64,000 nucleotides of DNA from Segatella copri DSM 18205 (GCF_025151535.1 NZ_CP102288.1:1576501-1640500); one strand, 5' to 3'. Numbered from the stretch's first letter, positions 16,735 through 26,914 are shown. Program-made: numbers and translations. The notes: generated by a model not told the origin, from the sequence alone.

Positions 16735-16772
16735 ATTTTATTATTCTTATAGTTACATGTTATATTACAATG

Positions 16773-16804
16773 CAAAAATAAACAAAATCATGTAAATCAC
16801 CAAA
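16773..16804 (-). promoter_or_regulatory. Promoter of the DUF4160-DUF2442 unit
   Basis: TTTG (16804-16801), a 20-base spacer and TATTTTTG (16780-16773) on the minus strand. The ATG at 16734 follows with a leader of about 30 bases. Confidence 0.75.
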
Positions 16805-16857
16805 CATTTCTGCAACTTTAACTTTTCTTTTTTCCATAAGGGAAGGACAAGCTGGGA

Positions 16858-17337
16858 TTACAGATTCTCTTCAACATAGTATAGGGAATATCTAATACGA
16901 AAACAAAAATACCAACGAATGGCAGTAGAGTCTTCCACACGAAGAACTTTTGTTATATGTGTCCAAGTAAGATTTTGCAATCGCGATTGCAAAATTCGTA
17001 TATCACTGATTGTCAAGTAGAATTGGCGGAAATAAGCCAAATTTCTTTTGCTAAATCCTTTACCATATTGATGTGTCAATTGCTCAGATAATTGCGCAAT
17101 GATCTGAACCCCATACTCAGCACGTGCCTCACCATTCTGTTCTTCTTCCACGATGCGTCGCCCTATGTTCCAATAGGTCTCTATCATCTTATGATTGACG
17201 GAGGCATAAGCTTCCTTCCTGCCTTGCTCTATGATGGAGCAGACATCGGTATATAGTCTTGTATTTGTCAAATCGTTCGCCAATAGCGAACGATTTACAG
17301 AAAGCAGTACATCTGCTTGCAGTTCATCTGCTTGCAA
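16858..17337 (-). pseudogene. Decayed YhcG-type (DUF1016) PDDEXK nuclease gene
   Basis: Residues 25-140 match the N-terminal DUF1016 domain of YhcG nucleases (ETYWNIGRRIVEEEQ, ARAEYG, KGFSKRNLAYFRQFY, LTWTHI). The normal protein is about 340 residues and ends in a PD-(D/E)XK nuclease; here the frame stops after 159 codons and the nuclease domain is absent. There is no ATG before the conserved region: the frame opens after a TGA, and the first usable codon is TTG at 17337. The gene also contains two perfect palindromes (16972-16995 and 17270-17296) and a short direct repeat near 17310-17340. A remnant is the best reading. Confidence 0.75.
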
Positions 17338-17397
17338 TACATCTTGTTTTCAGACGATTGCAAAAATAACGTCCAAGTTTTTTTTGATTTTTCATAA

Positions 17398-17442
17398 AAA
17401 AAAGCTTGTCTATAGCATCACTTACTACAGACAAGCTTTTTT
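17398..17442. terminator. Bidirectional rho-independent terminator
   Basis: AAAAAAGCTTGTCT (17398-17411) pairs with AGACAAGCTTTTTT (17429-17442). It marks the end of the carB transcript on the minus strand. Confidence 0.85.
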
Positions 17443-17529
17443 GTTGATGAAAAGTTTACATTGACCACCATAAGAAGATCAGCTGTAAAACGGTTGACTT
17501 CTTTTGGCGAGAATTATTTAAATAAAGAG

Positions 17530-20500
17530 CTATTTATACTCTCCCCAAGCCTTGATATCGATATCCTCGAGCTTGGTGGTGCAGAATGCATAGATGAAGG
17601 CACTCGCCAGACGGCTGTTGGTAATCAATGGCACGTTCAGGTCGATGGCTGCACGACGAATCTTGTAACCATTGCTCAACTCGCTGCTAGTCAAGTTCTT
17701 TGGAATATTCACTACCATATCAATCTCGTGGTTGTGGAGCATCTCCAAAGCCTTAGGCGCACCACCTTCTGCCTCCTCTGATGGCCAGAGTACACGGGTA
17801 TTCTCAATGCCGTTCTCGGTGAGGAACTTGCTACTACCACCGGTTGCATACAGCTTGTAACCATGCTTAACCAGCATCTGGGCAGCATCGAGCAAATCTA
17901 CCTTCTGCTTGGCAGAACCTGTAGAAAGCAGGATGTTCTTGGCAGGAATGCGATGACCCACAGAAAGCATACTCTTCAAGAGAGCGGTAGATGTATCGTC
18001 GCCCAAGCAACCTACCTCACCGGTACTGCTCATATCCACACCCAATACTGGGTCTGCCTTCTGCAAACGGTTAAAGCTGAACTGGGATGCCTTGATACCT
18101 ACATAGTCGAGATCGAAGAGGTTCTTGTGTGGCTTTTCTACTGGCAAACCGAGCATTACGCGGGTAGCCAACTCGATGAGGTTGATCTTCAATACCTTGC
18201 TTACGAATGGGAACGAACGGCTGGCACGAAGGTTACACTCGATAACGAGAATATCATTGTCACGAGCCATGAACTGGATGTTGAACGGACCGTTGATGTG
18301 CAACTCCTTGGCAATCTGACGACCTACTCGCTTCACACGACGAACTGTCTCAACATACAACTTCTGAGGAGGGAACTGGATGGTAGCATCACCTGAGTGA
18401 ACACCGGCAAACTCGATGTGCTCGGAAATCGCATAGGCAATCACCTCGCCATTCTTTGCCACTGCATCCATCTCAATCTCCTTGGCATGTTCGATAAACT
18501 TACTTACTACCACTGGGTGATCCTCACTTACATTGGCAGCCAACTGCAGGAATCGCTTCAGCTCATCCTCGTTAGAACATACGTTCATCGCAGCACCCGA
18601 AAGCACGTAGCTAGGACGAACCAATACTGGGAAGCCTACACGCTCGATGAAGTTGTCGATGTCCTCCATAGAGGTCAGGGCGCTCCACTCTGGCTGGTTG
18701 ATACCATTGTTGGTCAACATCTGAGAGAACTTGGCACGGTCCTCAGCGTTATCGATGTCCTTGGCAGCAGTACCCAGGATTGGCACATTCTGTGCATCCA
18801 GGTGCATAGCCAGGTTGTTTGGAATCTGACCACCGGTAGATACGATAACGCCATGAGGCTGCTCCATCTCGATGATATCCATCACACGCTCAAAGGTCAA
18901 CTCGTCGAAGTAGAGACGGTCGCACATATCGTAGTCGGTAGATACGGTCTCTGGGTTGTAGTTGATCATCACTGAGCGCCAGCCTTCCTTGCGGATGGTG
19001 TTCAATGCCTGAACGCCACACCAGTCGAACTCTACGGAAGAACCGATGCGGTAAGCACCCGAACCGAGTACGATGATAGAACGGTGGTCGTTCTCGAATG
19101 TGATGTCGCTCTTCACGCCAGCGTAAGTTACATAGAGGTAGTTGGTCTGAGCAGGATACTCTGCTGCCAGGGTATCAATCTGCTTTACTACAGGCAGGAT
19201 GCCATAGCTCTTGCGCTTGTTGCGAACCAGCAGGGCAGCCTTGTGCATGTTGCCCAACTCCTGCTCCAAGCCCACGGCACGGGCTACCTGGAAGTCGGTA
19301 AAACCGTAAACCTTAGCGGTGCGGAGCAAATCCTGGTCAAGAGTATTGATGTTGCACTTCTTCATCGCCTCGTCGATGTCGATGATGTGCTTCAACTTCT
19401 CAAGGAACCACTTGTCAATCTTGGTCAAGTCGTGAATCTGATCTACGGTATAGCCCTTGTGCATTGCCTTTGAAATCACGAACACACGCTTATCTGTTGG
19501 CTCGCGCAAAGCTGCATCGATATCGTCGATTTCCAGTTCCTTGTTCTCTACGAAACCGTGCATGCCCTGACCAATCATACGAAGACCCTTCTGGATAGCC
19601 TCCTCGAAGTTGCGGCCGATGGCCATTACCTCACCTACTGACTTCATAGATGAACCCAACTCCTTATCTACGCCACGGAACTTAGACAAGTCCCAACGAG
19701 GAATCTTACATACCACGTAGTCCAATGCTGGCTCGAAGAAGGCAGATGTGGTCTTGGTTACAGAGTTCTTCAACTCGAACAGACCGTAGCCCATACCGAG
19801 CTTGGCTGCAACGAAGGCAAGAGGATAACCGGTAGCCTTAGATGCCAAGGCTGATGAACGGCTCAAGCGGGCATTCACCTCGATTACACGATAATCCTCG
19901 CTCTTAGGGTCGAAGGCATACTGCACGTTACACTCACCCACGATTCCGATGTGACGGATAATCTTGATGGCGAGGGCACGGAGCTTATGATACTCAGAAT
20001 TGCTCAGGGTCTGAGATGGAGCGATGACGATACTCTCACCGGTATGGATTCCCAGTGGGTCGAAGTTCTCCATGTTACAAACTGTGATACAGTTGTCGTA
20101 ACGGTCGCGAACTACCTCATACTCAATCTCTTTCCAGCCCTTCAAACTCTTCTCAACCAATACCTGTGGAGAGAAAGAGAAAGCCTTCTCTGCGAGTTTA
20201 TTCAGCTCCTCCTCGTTGTCTGCGAAACCGGAACCGAGACCACCCAAGGCGTAAGCAGCACGGATGATGACAGGATAGCCGAGCTCGGCAGCAGCCTTGC
20301 GGGCCTGCTCGATGTTCTCGCAAGCCTCACTCTTGATGGTCTTCACATTGATTTCATCCAGTTTCTCTACGAAGAGCTCACGGTCCTCAGTATCCATGAT
20401 AGCCTGTACTGGAGTACCCAATACCTTGACATTATATTTCTCCAGGATGCCCTGGCGATAGAGTTCTACACCACAGTTGAGGGCTGTCTGACCACCGAAG

Positions 20501-20763
20501 CTGAGGAGGATACCGTCTGGCTTCTCCTTCTGGATGACACGCTCTACGAAGTATGGCTGCACTGGCAGGAAGTAAATCTGGTCGGCAACACCTTCTGATG
20601 TCTGTACGGTTGCGATATTCGGGTTGATGAGCACAGTCTCGATACCTTCCTCGCGCAATGCCTTCAGGGCCTGCGAACCTGAGTAGTCGAACTCACCTGC
20701 TTCACCGATCTTCAAGGCTCCAGAACCTAAGAGGAGCACCTTCTTTATATTTTCGTCTTTCAT
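17530..20763 (-). CDS. carB: Carbamoyl-phosphate synthase large subunit
   Basis: The 1077-residue protein has the full CarB layout: two homologous ATP-grasp halves (the first starting KVLLLGSGALKIGEAGEFDYS, the second IIVLGSGAYRIGSSVEFDW near residue 565), a middle oligomerisation region and a C-terminal MGS-like allosteric domain (about 940-1077). It makes carbamoyl phosphate from ammonia, bicarbonate and two ATP for pyrimidine and arginine synthesis, using ammonia delivered by CarA. It lies 140 bases after carA. Length is normal and no key region is missing. Confidence 0.97.
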   Translation of the reverse strand: MKDENIKKVLLLGSGALKIGEAGEFDYSGSQALKALREEGIETVLINPNIATVQTSEGVADQIYFLPVQPYFVERVIQKEKPDGILLSFGGQTALNCGVELYRQGILEKYNVKVLGTPVQAIMDTEDRELFVEKLDEINVKTIKSEACENIEQARKAAAELGYPVIIRAAYALGGLGSGFADNEEELNKLAEKAFSFSPQVLVEKSLKGWKEIEYEVVRDRYDNCITVCNMENFDPLGIHTGESIVIAPSQTLSNSEYHKLRALAIKIIRHIGIVGECNVQYAFDPKSEDYRVIEVNARLSRSSALASKATGYPLAFVAAKLGMGYGLFELKNSVTKTTSAFFEPALDYVVCKIPRWDLSKFRGVDKELGSSMKSVGEVMAIGRNFEEAIQKGLRMIGQGMHGFVENKELEIDDIDAALREPTDKRVFVISKAMHKGYTVDQIHDLTKIDKWFLEKLKHIIDIDEAMKKCNINTLDQDLLRTAKVYGFTDFQVARAVGLEQELGNMHKAALLVRNKRKSYGILPVVKQIDTLAAEYPAQTNYLYVTYAGVKSDITFENDHRSIIVLGSGAYRIGSSVEFDWCGVQALNTIRKEGWRSVMINYNPETVSTDYDMCDRLYFDELTFERVMDIIEMEQPHGVIVSTGGQIPNNLAMHLDAQNVPILGTAAKDIDNAEDRAKFSQMLTNNGINQPEWSALTSMEDIDNFIERVGFPVLVRPSYVLSGAAMNVCSNEDELKRFLQLAANVSEDHPVVVSKFIEHAKEIEMDAVAKNGEVIAYAISEHIEFAGVHSGDATIQFPPQKLYVETVRRVKRVGRQIAKELHINGPFNIQFMARDNDILVIECNLRASRSFPFVSKVLKINLIELATRVMLGLPVEKPHKNLFDLDYVGIKASQFSFNRLQKADPVLGVDMSSTGEVGCLGDDTSTALLKSMLSVGHRIPAKNILLSTGSAKQKVDLLDAAQMLVKHGYKLYATGGSSKFLTENGIENTRVLWPSEEAEGGAPKALEMLHNHEIDMVVNIPKNLTSSELSNGYKIRRAAIDLNVPLITNSRLASAFIYAFCTTKLEDIDIKAWGEYK

Positions 20764-20774
20764 TATTCTTTATT

Positions 20775-20895
20775 TTAATGTTAAATGTTGAATGTTAAAT
20801 GTTAAATGTTGAATTAGGCTTACGCCCTTGTTTCTCCTATTGAAAGGCTTGTTATTCGCCCGTTAGGCAACTTAACATTTAACACTTAACATTAC
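20775..20895. repeat. Low-complexity inverted spacer between carA and carB
   Basis: AATGTTAAATGTTGAATG words fill 20775-20815, and their complement (CTTAACATTTAACACTTAAC) fills 20868-20893. The two halves can pair into a long hairpin around about 55 bases. It has the same wording as the spacer at 10546. Whether it tunes carB relative to carA is unknown. Confidence 0.65.
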
Positions 20896-20903
20896 ACACA
20901 AGT

Positions 20904-21989
20904 TTACTTGAGTGTTTCTACGAACTTATCAAACATGAACTCTGTATCCACAGGGCCTGAGCAAGCCTCTGGGTGGAACTGGCTTGAGAACCAAGGGTTC
21001 ACCTTGTGGCGGATACCCTCGTTAGAGCCATCATTCATATTTACAAAGAGTTCCTCCCAATCGTTGCCCAATGTCTTGGCATCAACGGCATAACCGTGGT
21101 TCTGAGAGGTGATGTAGCAATTGTTGGTTCCTACCATGCGCACAGGCTGGTTGTGTGAACGGTGACCATACTTCAACTTGTAGATAGTAGCACCGGCTGC
21201 CTTAGAAAGCAACTGGTTACCCATACAGATACCGCAGATAGGCTTGCGGCTCTGGCTAATCTGCTTGCGAATAATGTTTACTGCATCCTCGCACATATCT
21301 GGGTCACCAGGACCATTGGCCAGGAACAATCCGTCGAAGTCCATATCGGTGTAATCGTAATTCCAAGGTACACGGATCACCTCTACGCCTCTGTTGATGA
21401 GGCAACGGATGATGTTTGCCTTCACACCGCAGTCAACGAGAACCACCTTCTTGCCGGCACCCTCGTTATAACGGATAATTTCCTTGCAGCTTACCTGGTC
21501 AACGAAGTTTACACCCTCGTAATTAGCCTCAGGGATGTTGTCTGGTTCATCATCAAAGAGAATCTTACCCATCATCACACCATGTTCACGAAGCACCTTA
21601 GTTAACTCACGGGTATCGATGCCTGTGATTCCTGGCACTTTCTCGCGCTTCAACCAGTCGGCAAGACTCTCCACTGCATTCCAGTGGCTGTACTGCTCGC
21701 TGTAATCATTCACGATGATGGCAGAAGCATAAATCTTGTCACTCTCCATGAAGGTTGGCAAACCATTCTCCTCGAAAGTAAATGGTGGCACACCATAGTT
21801 GCCCACGAGAGGGAATGTAAGTGTCATCAACTGACCGGCGTAAGAAGGGTCGGTCAAACTCTCTGGATATCCCATCATGGCTGTGTTGAACACAACCTCG
21901 CCCGCTACAGGAGCGTCATATCCAAAAGATTTGCCATGGAACTTGGTTCCATCGCTCAAAACTAAGGTTACTTTTTTCATATCTGACAT
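20904..21989 (-). CDS. carA: Carbamoyl-phosphate synthase small subunit (glutaminase)
   Basis: The 361-residue protein has the CarA N-terminal domain and a class I glutamine amidotransferase domain with the nucleophile in PICGICMGNQLLSKAAG and the HPEACSGP histidine-glutamate pair near the end. It hydrolyses glutamine and channels ammonia to CarB. The ATG at 21989 is preceded by an A-rich stretch; an ATG three codons later aligns with many family members and cannot be excluded. It is followed by carB and preceded after 60 bases by an amidotransferase gene. Confidence 0.96.
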   Translation of the reverse strand: MSDMKKVTLVLSDGTKFHGKSFGYDAPVAGEVVFNTAMMGYPESLTDPSYAGQLMTLTFPLVGNYGVPPFTFEENGLPTFMESDKIYASAIIVNDYSEQYSHWNAVESLADWLKREKVPGITGIDTRELTKVLREHGVMMGKILFDDEPDNIPEANYEGVNFVDQVSCKEIIRYNEGAGKKVVLVDCGVKANIIRCLINRGVEVIRVPWNYDYTDMDFDGLFLANGPGDPDMCEDAVNIIRKQISQSRKPICGICMGNQLLSKAAGATIYKLKYGHRSHNQPVRMVGTNNCYITSQNHGYAVDAKTLGNDWEELFVNMNDGSNEGIRHKVNPWFSSQFHPEACSGPVDTEFMFDKFVETLK

Positions 21990-22049
21990 TTGATTCTTTT
22001 ATTTCATACTTATAAGAGCAAATGAATTCTTTCGTTCTTCTCTATTCGC

Positions 22050-23933
22050 TTATTTATGATAAACGTTTTCAATGTAGTTTACAAACGACTGGTTGCAGAG
22101 CTTCGTGCCGCCTGGGGTTGGATAATGACCGGTGAAATACCAGTCACCCTTGTGGTTTGGAATCGCCTCGCGCAAGCCCTCGATGCTCTGGAATACGAGC
22201 TGGATAGGAGTGGTCATGCCCTCTGGGCGAAGCATCTCAACAATCTTCTCGTTGATTTCCTCGGTGCTGAATGGCTTGTAGATGGAGCGTACCGGATTAA
22301 TCTGCTCCTCCTTTGGTTTTGCCAATTCTGCCTTGCAAGCCTCATAGGTCTGCTCGATAAGGTCTTCCATCTTGCGCTCTTTCAAAAGCTGGATAGCAGC
22401 ACGGAACACGCAGAACTCTTCCAGTCTTGCCATATCGATGCCGTAGTAATCCGGATATCGGATCTGAGGGGCACTGGAAACCACTACAATCTTCTTAGGA
22501 TGCAGACGGTCGAGGATGCGGAGAATACTCTCCTTCAGAGTAGTACCACGCACGATACTATCATCGATAATGACAAGATTATCCACATTCGGCTCGATGC
22601 TTCCGTAGGTTACATCATACACGTGGCTCGCCAGGTCGTTACGACTGTTGCCCTCGGTGATGAAGGTACGGAGTTTGATATCCTTCCATGCTATCTTTTC
22701 TGAGCGGACGAAGTCGCCGAGGATTTCGTATAATTCTTCTTTTGATGGAACATGGTCGAGGTTGGCAATCTGCTCAATCTTGGTCTCATTAAGATACTTC
22801 TTGAAACCGCTCAACATGCCATAGTAAGCCACCTCGGCAGTGTTCGGGATATAGCTGAACACGGTGTGGTCTACATCGTAATCCACAGCCTTCAGGATAG
22901 GCTGGGTCAACTGCTCGCCCAACTGCTTACGCTCCTTATAGATATCCTTGTCGGAACCACGACTGAAGTAGATGCGCTCGAATGAGCAGGCTGAATCGCC
23001 CTTCTGCTCCATGATGCGCTCGATGCTGCACTCTCCGTTCTTCTTCACGAGAAGTGCCGTGCCCGGCATCAGTTCCTGCACTTCCTCTGCCTCCAGGTCG
23101 AAGGTGGTCTGGAGTACAGGGCGCTCGCTGGCTACTACCACGATTTCATCGTTCTTGTAATAGAACGCAGGACGGATGCCCCAAGGGTCGCGCATAGAGA
23201 ACATCTCGCCCGAACCGGTGATACCGCAAACCACATAACCGCCATCAAAGTTCTTCATCGTGGTCTTGAGTACATTGCTCATCTTCACGTGGTCTTCTAT
23301 ATAGTTGGTAATATCGGTATTCTGCATCTCCATCGCCTTTGCAGCTACGAAGTTGCGCTCCACCTCTCTGTCCAGACGGTGGCCCATCAGTTCAAGCATG
23401 ATGTAGGTGTCGCTGTAGATGCGAGGACTCTGTCCCTGCTTGGTAAGTTCCTCGAAGATTTCATCTACGTTGGTCATGTTGAAGTTACCACAAAGGCAGA
23501 GATTCTTCGCCTTCCAGTTGTTACGTCGCAGGAATGGGTGCACATACTGAATACCACTCTTTCCGGTGGTACTGTAGCGCAGGTGTCCCATATAAAGTTC
23601 GCCTGCAAAAGGCAGTTCCTCTTTAGCGAACTTTGCATCAGCAAGCTGCTCGGGAGTCAGGCTCTTGAAGTTGGCATTCGCCTTGCCGAAGATTTCGGTC
23701 ACGGCATTCTTGCCCTCTGCACGCTCACGGAACATATACTCATGACCAGGCTTACCGCCCAGTTTGACACAAGCCATACCAGCACCCTCCTGGCCACGGT
23801 TGTGCTGCTTCTCCATCATCAGATAGAGTTTGTTGAGTGCGTACATCCAAGTACCATACTTCTGCTGGTAATACTCCAGTGGCTTGAGCAATCTGATCAT
23901 TGCTACACCACACTCATGTTTCAATGGTTCCAT
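22050..23933 (-). CDS. Amidophosphoribosyltransferase, long Bacteroidota form
   Basis: The 627-residue protein combines an N-terminal Ntn glutaminase domain (probable nucleophile Cys8 after the short propeptide MEPLKHE, then NRGQEGAGM) with a C-terminal phosphoribosyltransferase domain carrying the PRPP loop VIIDDSIVRGTTLKES. This chemistry gives phosphoribosylamine, the first step of purine synthesis. It is about 150 residues longer than typical PurF and belongs to a Bacteroidota-specific long form that sits beside carA and glmS; a standard PurF may exist elsewhere. All neighbours share glutamine-amidotransferase chemistry. Confidence 0.85.
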   Translation of the reverse strand: MEPLKHECGVAMIRLLKPLEYYQQKYGTWMYALNKLYLMMEKQHNRGQEGAGMACVKLGGKPGHEYMFRERAEGKNAVTEIFGKANANFKSLTPEQLADAKFAKEELPFAGELYMGHLRYSTTGKSGIQYVHPFLRRNNWKAKNLCLCGNFNMTNVDEIFEELTKQGQSPRIYSDTYIMLELMGHRLDREVERNFVAAKAMEMQNTDITNYIEDHVKMSNVLKTTMKNFDGGYVVCGITGSGEMFSMRDPWGIRPAFYYKNDEIVVVASERPVLQTTFDLEAEEVQELMPGTALLVKKNGECSIERIMEQKGDSACSFERIYFSRGSDKDIYKERKQLGEQLTQPILKAVDYDVDHTVFSYIPNTAEVAYYGMLSGFKKYLNETKIEQIANLDHVPSKEELYEILGDFVRSEKIAWKDIKLRTFITEGNSRNDLASHVYDVTYGSIEPNVDNLVIIDDSIVRGTTLKESILRILDRLHPKKIVVVSSAPQIRYPDYYGIDMARLEEFCVFRAAIQLLKERKMEDLIEQTYEACKAELAKPKEEQINPVRSIYKPFSTEEINEKIVEMLRPEGMTTPIQLVFQSIEGLREAIPNHKGDWYFTGHYPTPGGTKLCNQSFVNYIENVYHK

Positions 23934-23996
23934 CTCTCTATTATCCTTATCTTATTTAGTTAAATTTGAATATACCTATCCGAGGGATCCCCCTCC

Positions 23997-24030
23997 AAAA
24001 AAAGGGAAACGTCAAGAAATGACGAATCCC
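23997..24030 (-). terminator. Terminator after glmS
   Basis: On the minus strand GGGATTCGTCA pairs with TGACGTTTCCC (24030-24020 and 24014-24004), followed by seven T. Confidence 0.8.
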
Positions 24031-24038
24031 TTTATATA

Positions 24039-25943
24039 TTATTCTACAGTAACTGACTTGGCCAAGTTTCTAGGTTGGTCAACGTCCTTGCCCTTACATA
24101 CAGCTACATGGTAAGCCAAGAGCTGCAAAGGAATGGTAGCCAATAATGGCTCCAGGCACTCCAAGGTCTCAGGGAGTTCAATCACTTCGTCGGCAATCTT
24201 GGAAATGGTTTCATCGCCATTGCTGACAATAGCAATAACACGACCCTGACGGGCTTTGATCTCCTGAATATTAGACAAGACCTTCTCGTACATGAAGTTG
24301 TGGGTAGCAATAACTACCACTGGCATATCGCTGTCAATCAATGCGATAGGACCATGCTTCATCTCCGCTGCAGGATAACCCTCAGCGTGGATGTAGCTAA
24401 TCTCCTTCAACTTCAATGCACCCTCAAGGGCTACAGGATACTGGAATCCACGGCCCAGATAGATGAAATTGCGAGCGTATGTAAACGTACGGCTCAAGTC
24501 AGCAATCTTATTGTTGAGCTTCAACACTTCCTTCATCTTGGCAGGAATGTTCCAAAGCTGTTCTGTAATCTTCTGATATTCATTTTCGCTGATGGTTCCC
24601 CTCTCCTTACCGATGGCAAGTGCCAGGAGGATAAGGACGGTAACCTGACCAGTGAACGCCTTGGTAGAGGCAACACCAATCTCCGGACCTACGTGAATAT
24701 AGGTACCTGTATCTGTCTCTCGTGCGATGGAAGAACCGATGGAGTTACAGATACCATAGATAAACGCACCGCTCTCCTTGGCAAGCTTGATGGCAGCCAG
24801 GGTATCAGCGGTTTCACCACTCTGGGAAATGGCGATGACCACATCGTCCTTCGTTACCACAGGATTACGGTAACGGAATTCAGATGCATATTCCACTTCC
24901 ACAGGGATGCGGCAATAGTTCTCTATCATCTGCTTGCCGATAAGTCCGGCATGCCATGATGTACCACAAGCCACGATGATGATTCGCTTGGCATTGAGAA
25001 GCTGCTGGCGATGGTCGGTAATGGAGCTGAGCACAACACCCATCTCAGTCTCCTTCTTGCTGGTTGTATCGTCGCCATCAGTCATTACGCGAGTTTCCAC
25101 TGTGCGGCTAACTACACGGCCACGCATACAGTTACGAAGGCACTCTGGCTGCTCAAAAATTTCCTTCAACATAAAGTGAGGGAAACCGCCCTTCTCTATC
25201 TGACCGAGATCAATGTCTACGGTCTGTACCTCAGGGTTGAGTTTAACGTTCTGGATGTTCACCACCTGCAATTCCTCACCGAGGCGCATCACAGCGATGT
25301 TACCATCCTCCAGATACACCACCTTATCTGTATATTCGATGATAGGACTGGCATCAGAACCGAGATAAAACTCACCATCCTTTCCGATACCTACAACCAA
25401 CGGACTCTGCTTACGGGCAGCAATGATCTGATTAGGGTTACGCTTATCAAGAATAGCGATAGCGTAGGCTCCGATTACCTGACGGAGAGCCACCTGAACG
25501 GCAGTCAGCAAGTCGAGATTTTTCTTTATCTGAATATATTCAATCAGCTGAACGAGAACCTCAGTATCCGTCTCGCTCTTAAACTCTACTCCCTTAGCAA
25601 TGAGATTCTTCTTGATATCGGCATAGTTTTCTATGATTCCATTATGAATCATGGCAAGGTTCTTGCTAGAGGAATAATGCGGGTGAGCATTTACAGCTGA
25701 AGGCTCTCCATGGGTAGCCCAACGAGTATGAGCAATACCCACATGTCCCGAAATATCCTTATCAGAGCAGAACGCTTCAAGATCTGCCACCTTACCCTTT
25801 GCCTTATATACATTCAAAGAGCCGTCATTGCCAATAAGGGCAACTCCCGCAGAATCGTATCCGCGGTACTCCAGACGCTTCAAGCCCTTGATGAGGGCTG
25901 GATAAGCGTCACCCTTACCTAAATATCCTACAATGCCACACAT
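24039..25943 (-). CDS. glmS: Glutamine-fructose-6-phosphate aminotransferase (isomerizing)
   Basis: The 634-residue protein starts MCGIVGYLGKGDAYPALIKG with the catalytic Cys2 of the glutaminase domain and has THTRWATHGEP-like substrate residues near 73-80. Two SIS sugar-isomerase domains follow (VACGTSWHAG, SQSGETADT, VASTKAFTGQV), ending in KSVTVE as in all GlmS. It makes glucosamine-6-phosphate for peptidoglycan and LPS. It is slightly longer than the usual 610 residues through an insert with DDTTSKKE near 298. It is followed by a terminator. Confidence 0.96.
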   Translation of the reverse strand: MCGIVGYLGKGDAYPALIKGLKRLEYRGYDSAGVALIGNDGSLNVYKAKGKVADLEAFCSDKDISGHVGIAHTRWATHGEPSAVNAHPHYSSSKNLAMIHNGIIENYADIKKNLIAKGVEFKSETDTEVLVQLIEYIQIKKNLDLLTAVQVALRQVIGAYAIAILDKRNPNQIIAARKQSPLVVGIGKDGEFYLGSDASPIIEYTDKVVYLEDGNIAVMRLGEELQVVNIQNVKLNPEVQTVDIDLGQIEKGGFPHFMLKEIFEQPECLRNCMRGRVVSRTVETRVMTDGDDTTSKKETEMGVVLSSITDHRQQLLNAKRIIIVACGTSWHAGLIGKQMIENYCRIPVEVEYASEFRYRNPVVTKDDVVIAISQSGETADTLAAIKLAKESGAFIYGICNSIGSSIARETDTGTYIHVGPEIGVASTKAFTGQVTVLILLALAIGKERGTISENEYQKITEQLWNIPAKMKEVLKLNNKIADLSRTFTYARNFIYLGRGFQYPVALEGALKLKEISYIHAEGYPAAEMKHGPIALIDSDMPVVVIATHNFMYEKVLSNIQEIKARQGRVIAIVSNGDETISKIADEVIELPETLECLEPLLATIPLQLLAYHVAVCKGKDVDQPRNLAKSVTVE

Positions 25944-25995
25944 ATATATATTATTATTTTTGTAGTATCCTGATTTTGCTCCCTTCTATTACCTG

Positions 25996-26796
25996 CTATC
26001 GCAAGATATTGACAATCAATGATGCGATAGAAATCAATGTACCAACGGCAGAGAACCACAATGTAGTAGATGAACCGATAGATGAGTTTTGAGCTTTCAC
26101 CTTATTTGGTTCTACATAGATAATATCATTCTGCTGCAGATAATAGAATGGTGAATTAATAATATTTGCATCATTCAAGTTCATACGATAAGTATGCTTC
26201 TCTCCTGCTGCATCCTGACGAATCAATAATACATTGTCACGCTTACCATAGATGGTTAAGTCGCCACACTGTGCCAAAGCTTCAAGAATACTCATCTTCT
26301 CCTGTGGAGCATAAATAATTCCTGGCTTTTCTACTTCACCTAATACAGATACATGGTAACTGCCCATGCGAACCGTAACAATAGGATTTTCTTTTTCTGC
26401 CAGATAAGGCTTCACCTTATTCTTGATGAGATCTTCAGCCTGCTTCTTGGTCAAACCACCGACATGCAAGGTTCCAACAACAGGAAACTCAATATTACCA
26501 TCATTATCAACCAGATATCCTTGCAGGGAACCACTACCATAACTCAGCTGTCCGCCTGTACCCAATGTTTGAGAGACAGAGAGGTTGAAAGGCATGGCTG
26601 CCTTTGGATCTGTCGTAATCACGGTAATGGTAAGTTCGTCCTTAGGCATAATCTTGGCTTCATAAAGCATTCTTGAAGCAGCCAAACTGATAGAATCCGC
26701 GTTTTGGAAATAAGCTACATTCTTAGTACTTCCGCAACTGCCAAGTACTAAGATCATAGTCAAAGCGACTAAAACTAAACTAACGAGTTTTTTCAT
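25996..26796 (-). CDS. Polysaccharide export lipoprotein (Wza-like, SLBB)
   Basis: The 266-residue protein has a lipoprotein signal (VLVLGSCGS, lipidated Cys about residue 21), a Poly_export domain (about 45-140) and an SLBB-type segment (HVSVLGEVEKPGIIYAP). A hydrophobic C-terminal helix (LWFSAVGTLISIASLIVNIL) could span the outer membrane as in Wza. Such proteins form the outer-membrane exit for capsule or exopolysaccharide. No other capsule gene is adjacent, so its system lies elsewhere. A strong promoter is present at 26828-26859. Confidence 0.88.
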   Translation of the reverse strand: MKKLVSLVLVALTMILVLGSCGSTKNVAYFQNADSISLAASRMLYEAKIMPKDELTITVITTDPKAAMPFNLSVSQTLGTGGQLSYGSGSLQGYLVDNDGNIEFPVVGTLHVGGLTKKQAEDLIKNKVKPYLAEKENPIVTVRMGSYHVSVLGEVEKPGIIYAPQEKMSILEALAQCGDLTIYGKRDNVLLIRQDAAGEKHTYRMNLNDANIINSPFYYLQQNDIIYVEPNKVKAQNSSIGSSTTLWFSAVGTLISIASLIVNILR

Positions 26797-26827
26797 TTTC
26801 TAAAATTTTCGTTTTAAAATATTGGTG

Positions 26828-26859
26828 CAAAATTACGGTATTTTTTTGAATACTGCAAA
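26828..26859 (-). promoter_or_regulatory. Promoter of the polysaccharide export gene
   Basis: TTTG (26859-26856), 20 bases, TAATTTTG (26835-26828) on the minus strand. The surrounding GGTGCAAAA words occur on both strands (26824 and 26867), forming an inverted repeat that overlaps the promoter. Confidence 0.75.
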
Positions 26860-26914
26860 TTTTTGCACCAATAATTCTATTTACGTCTATTTTTTTTTGA
26901 AATAATAGCCTTTT

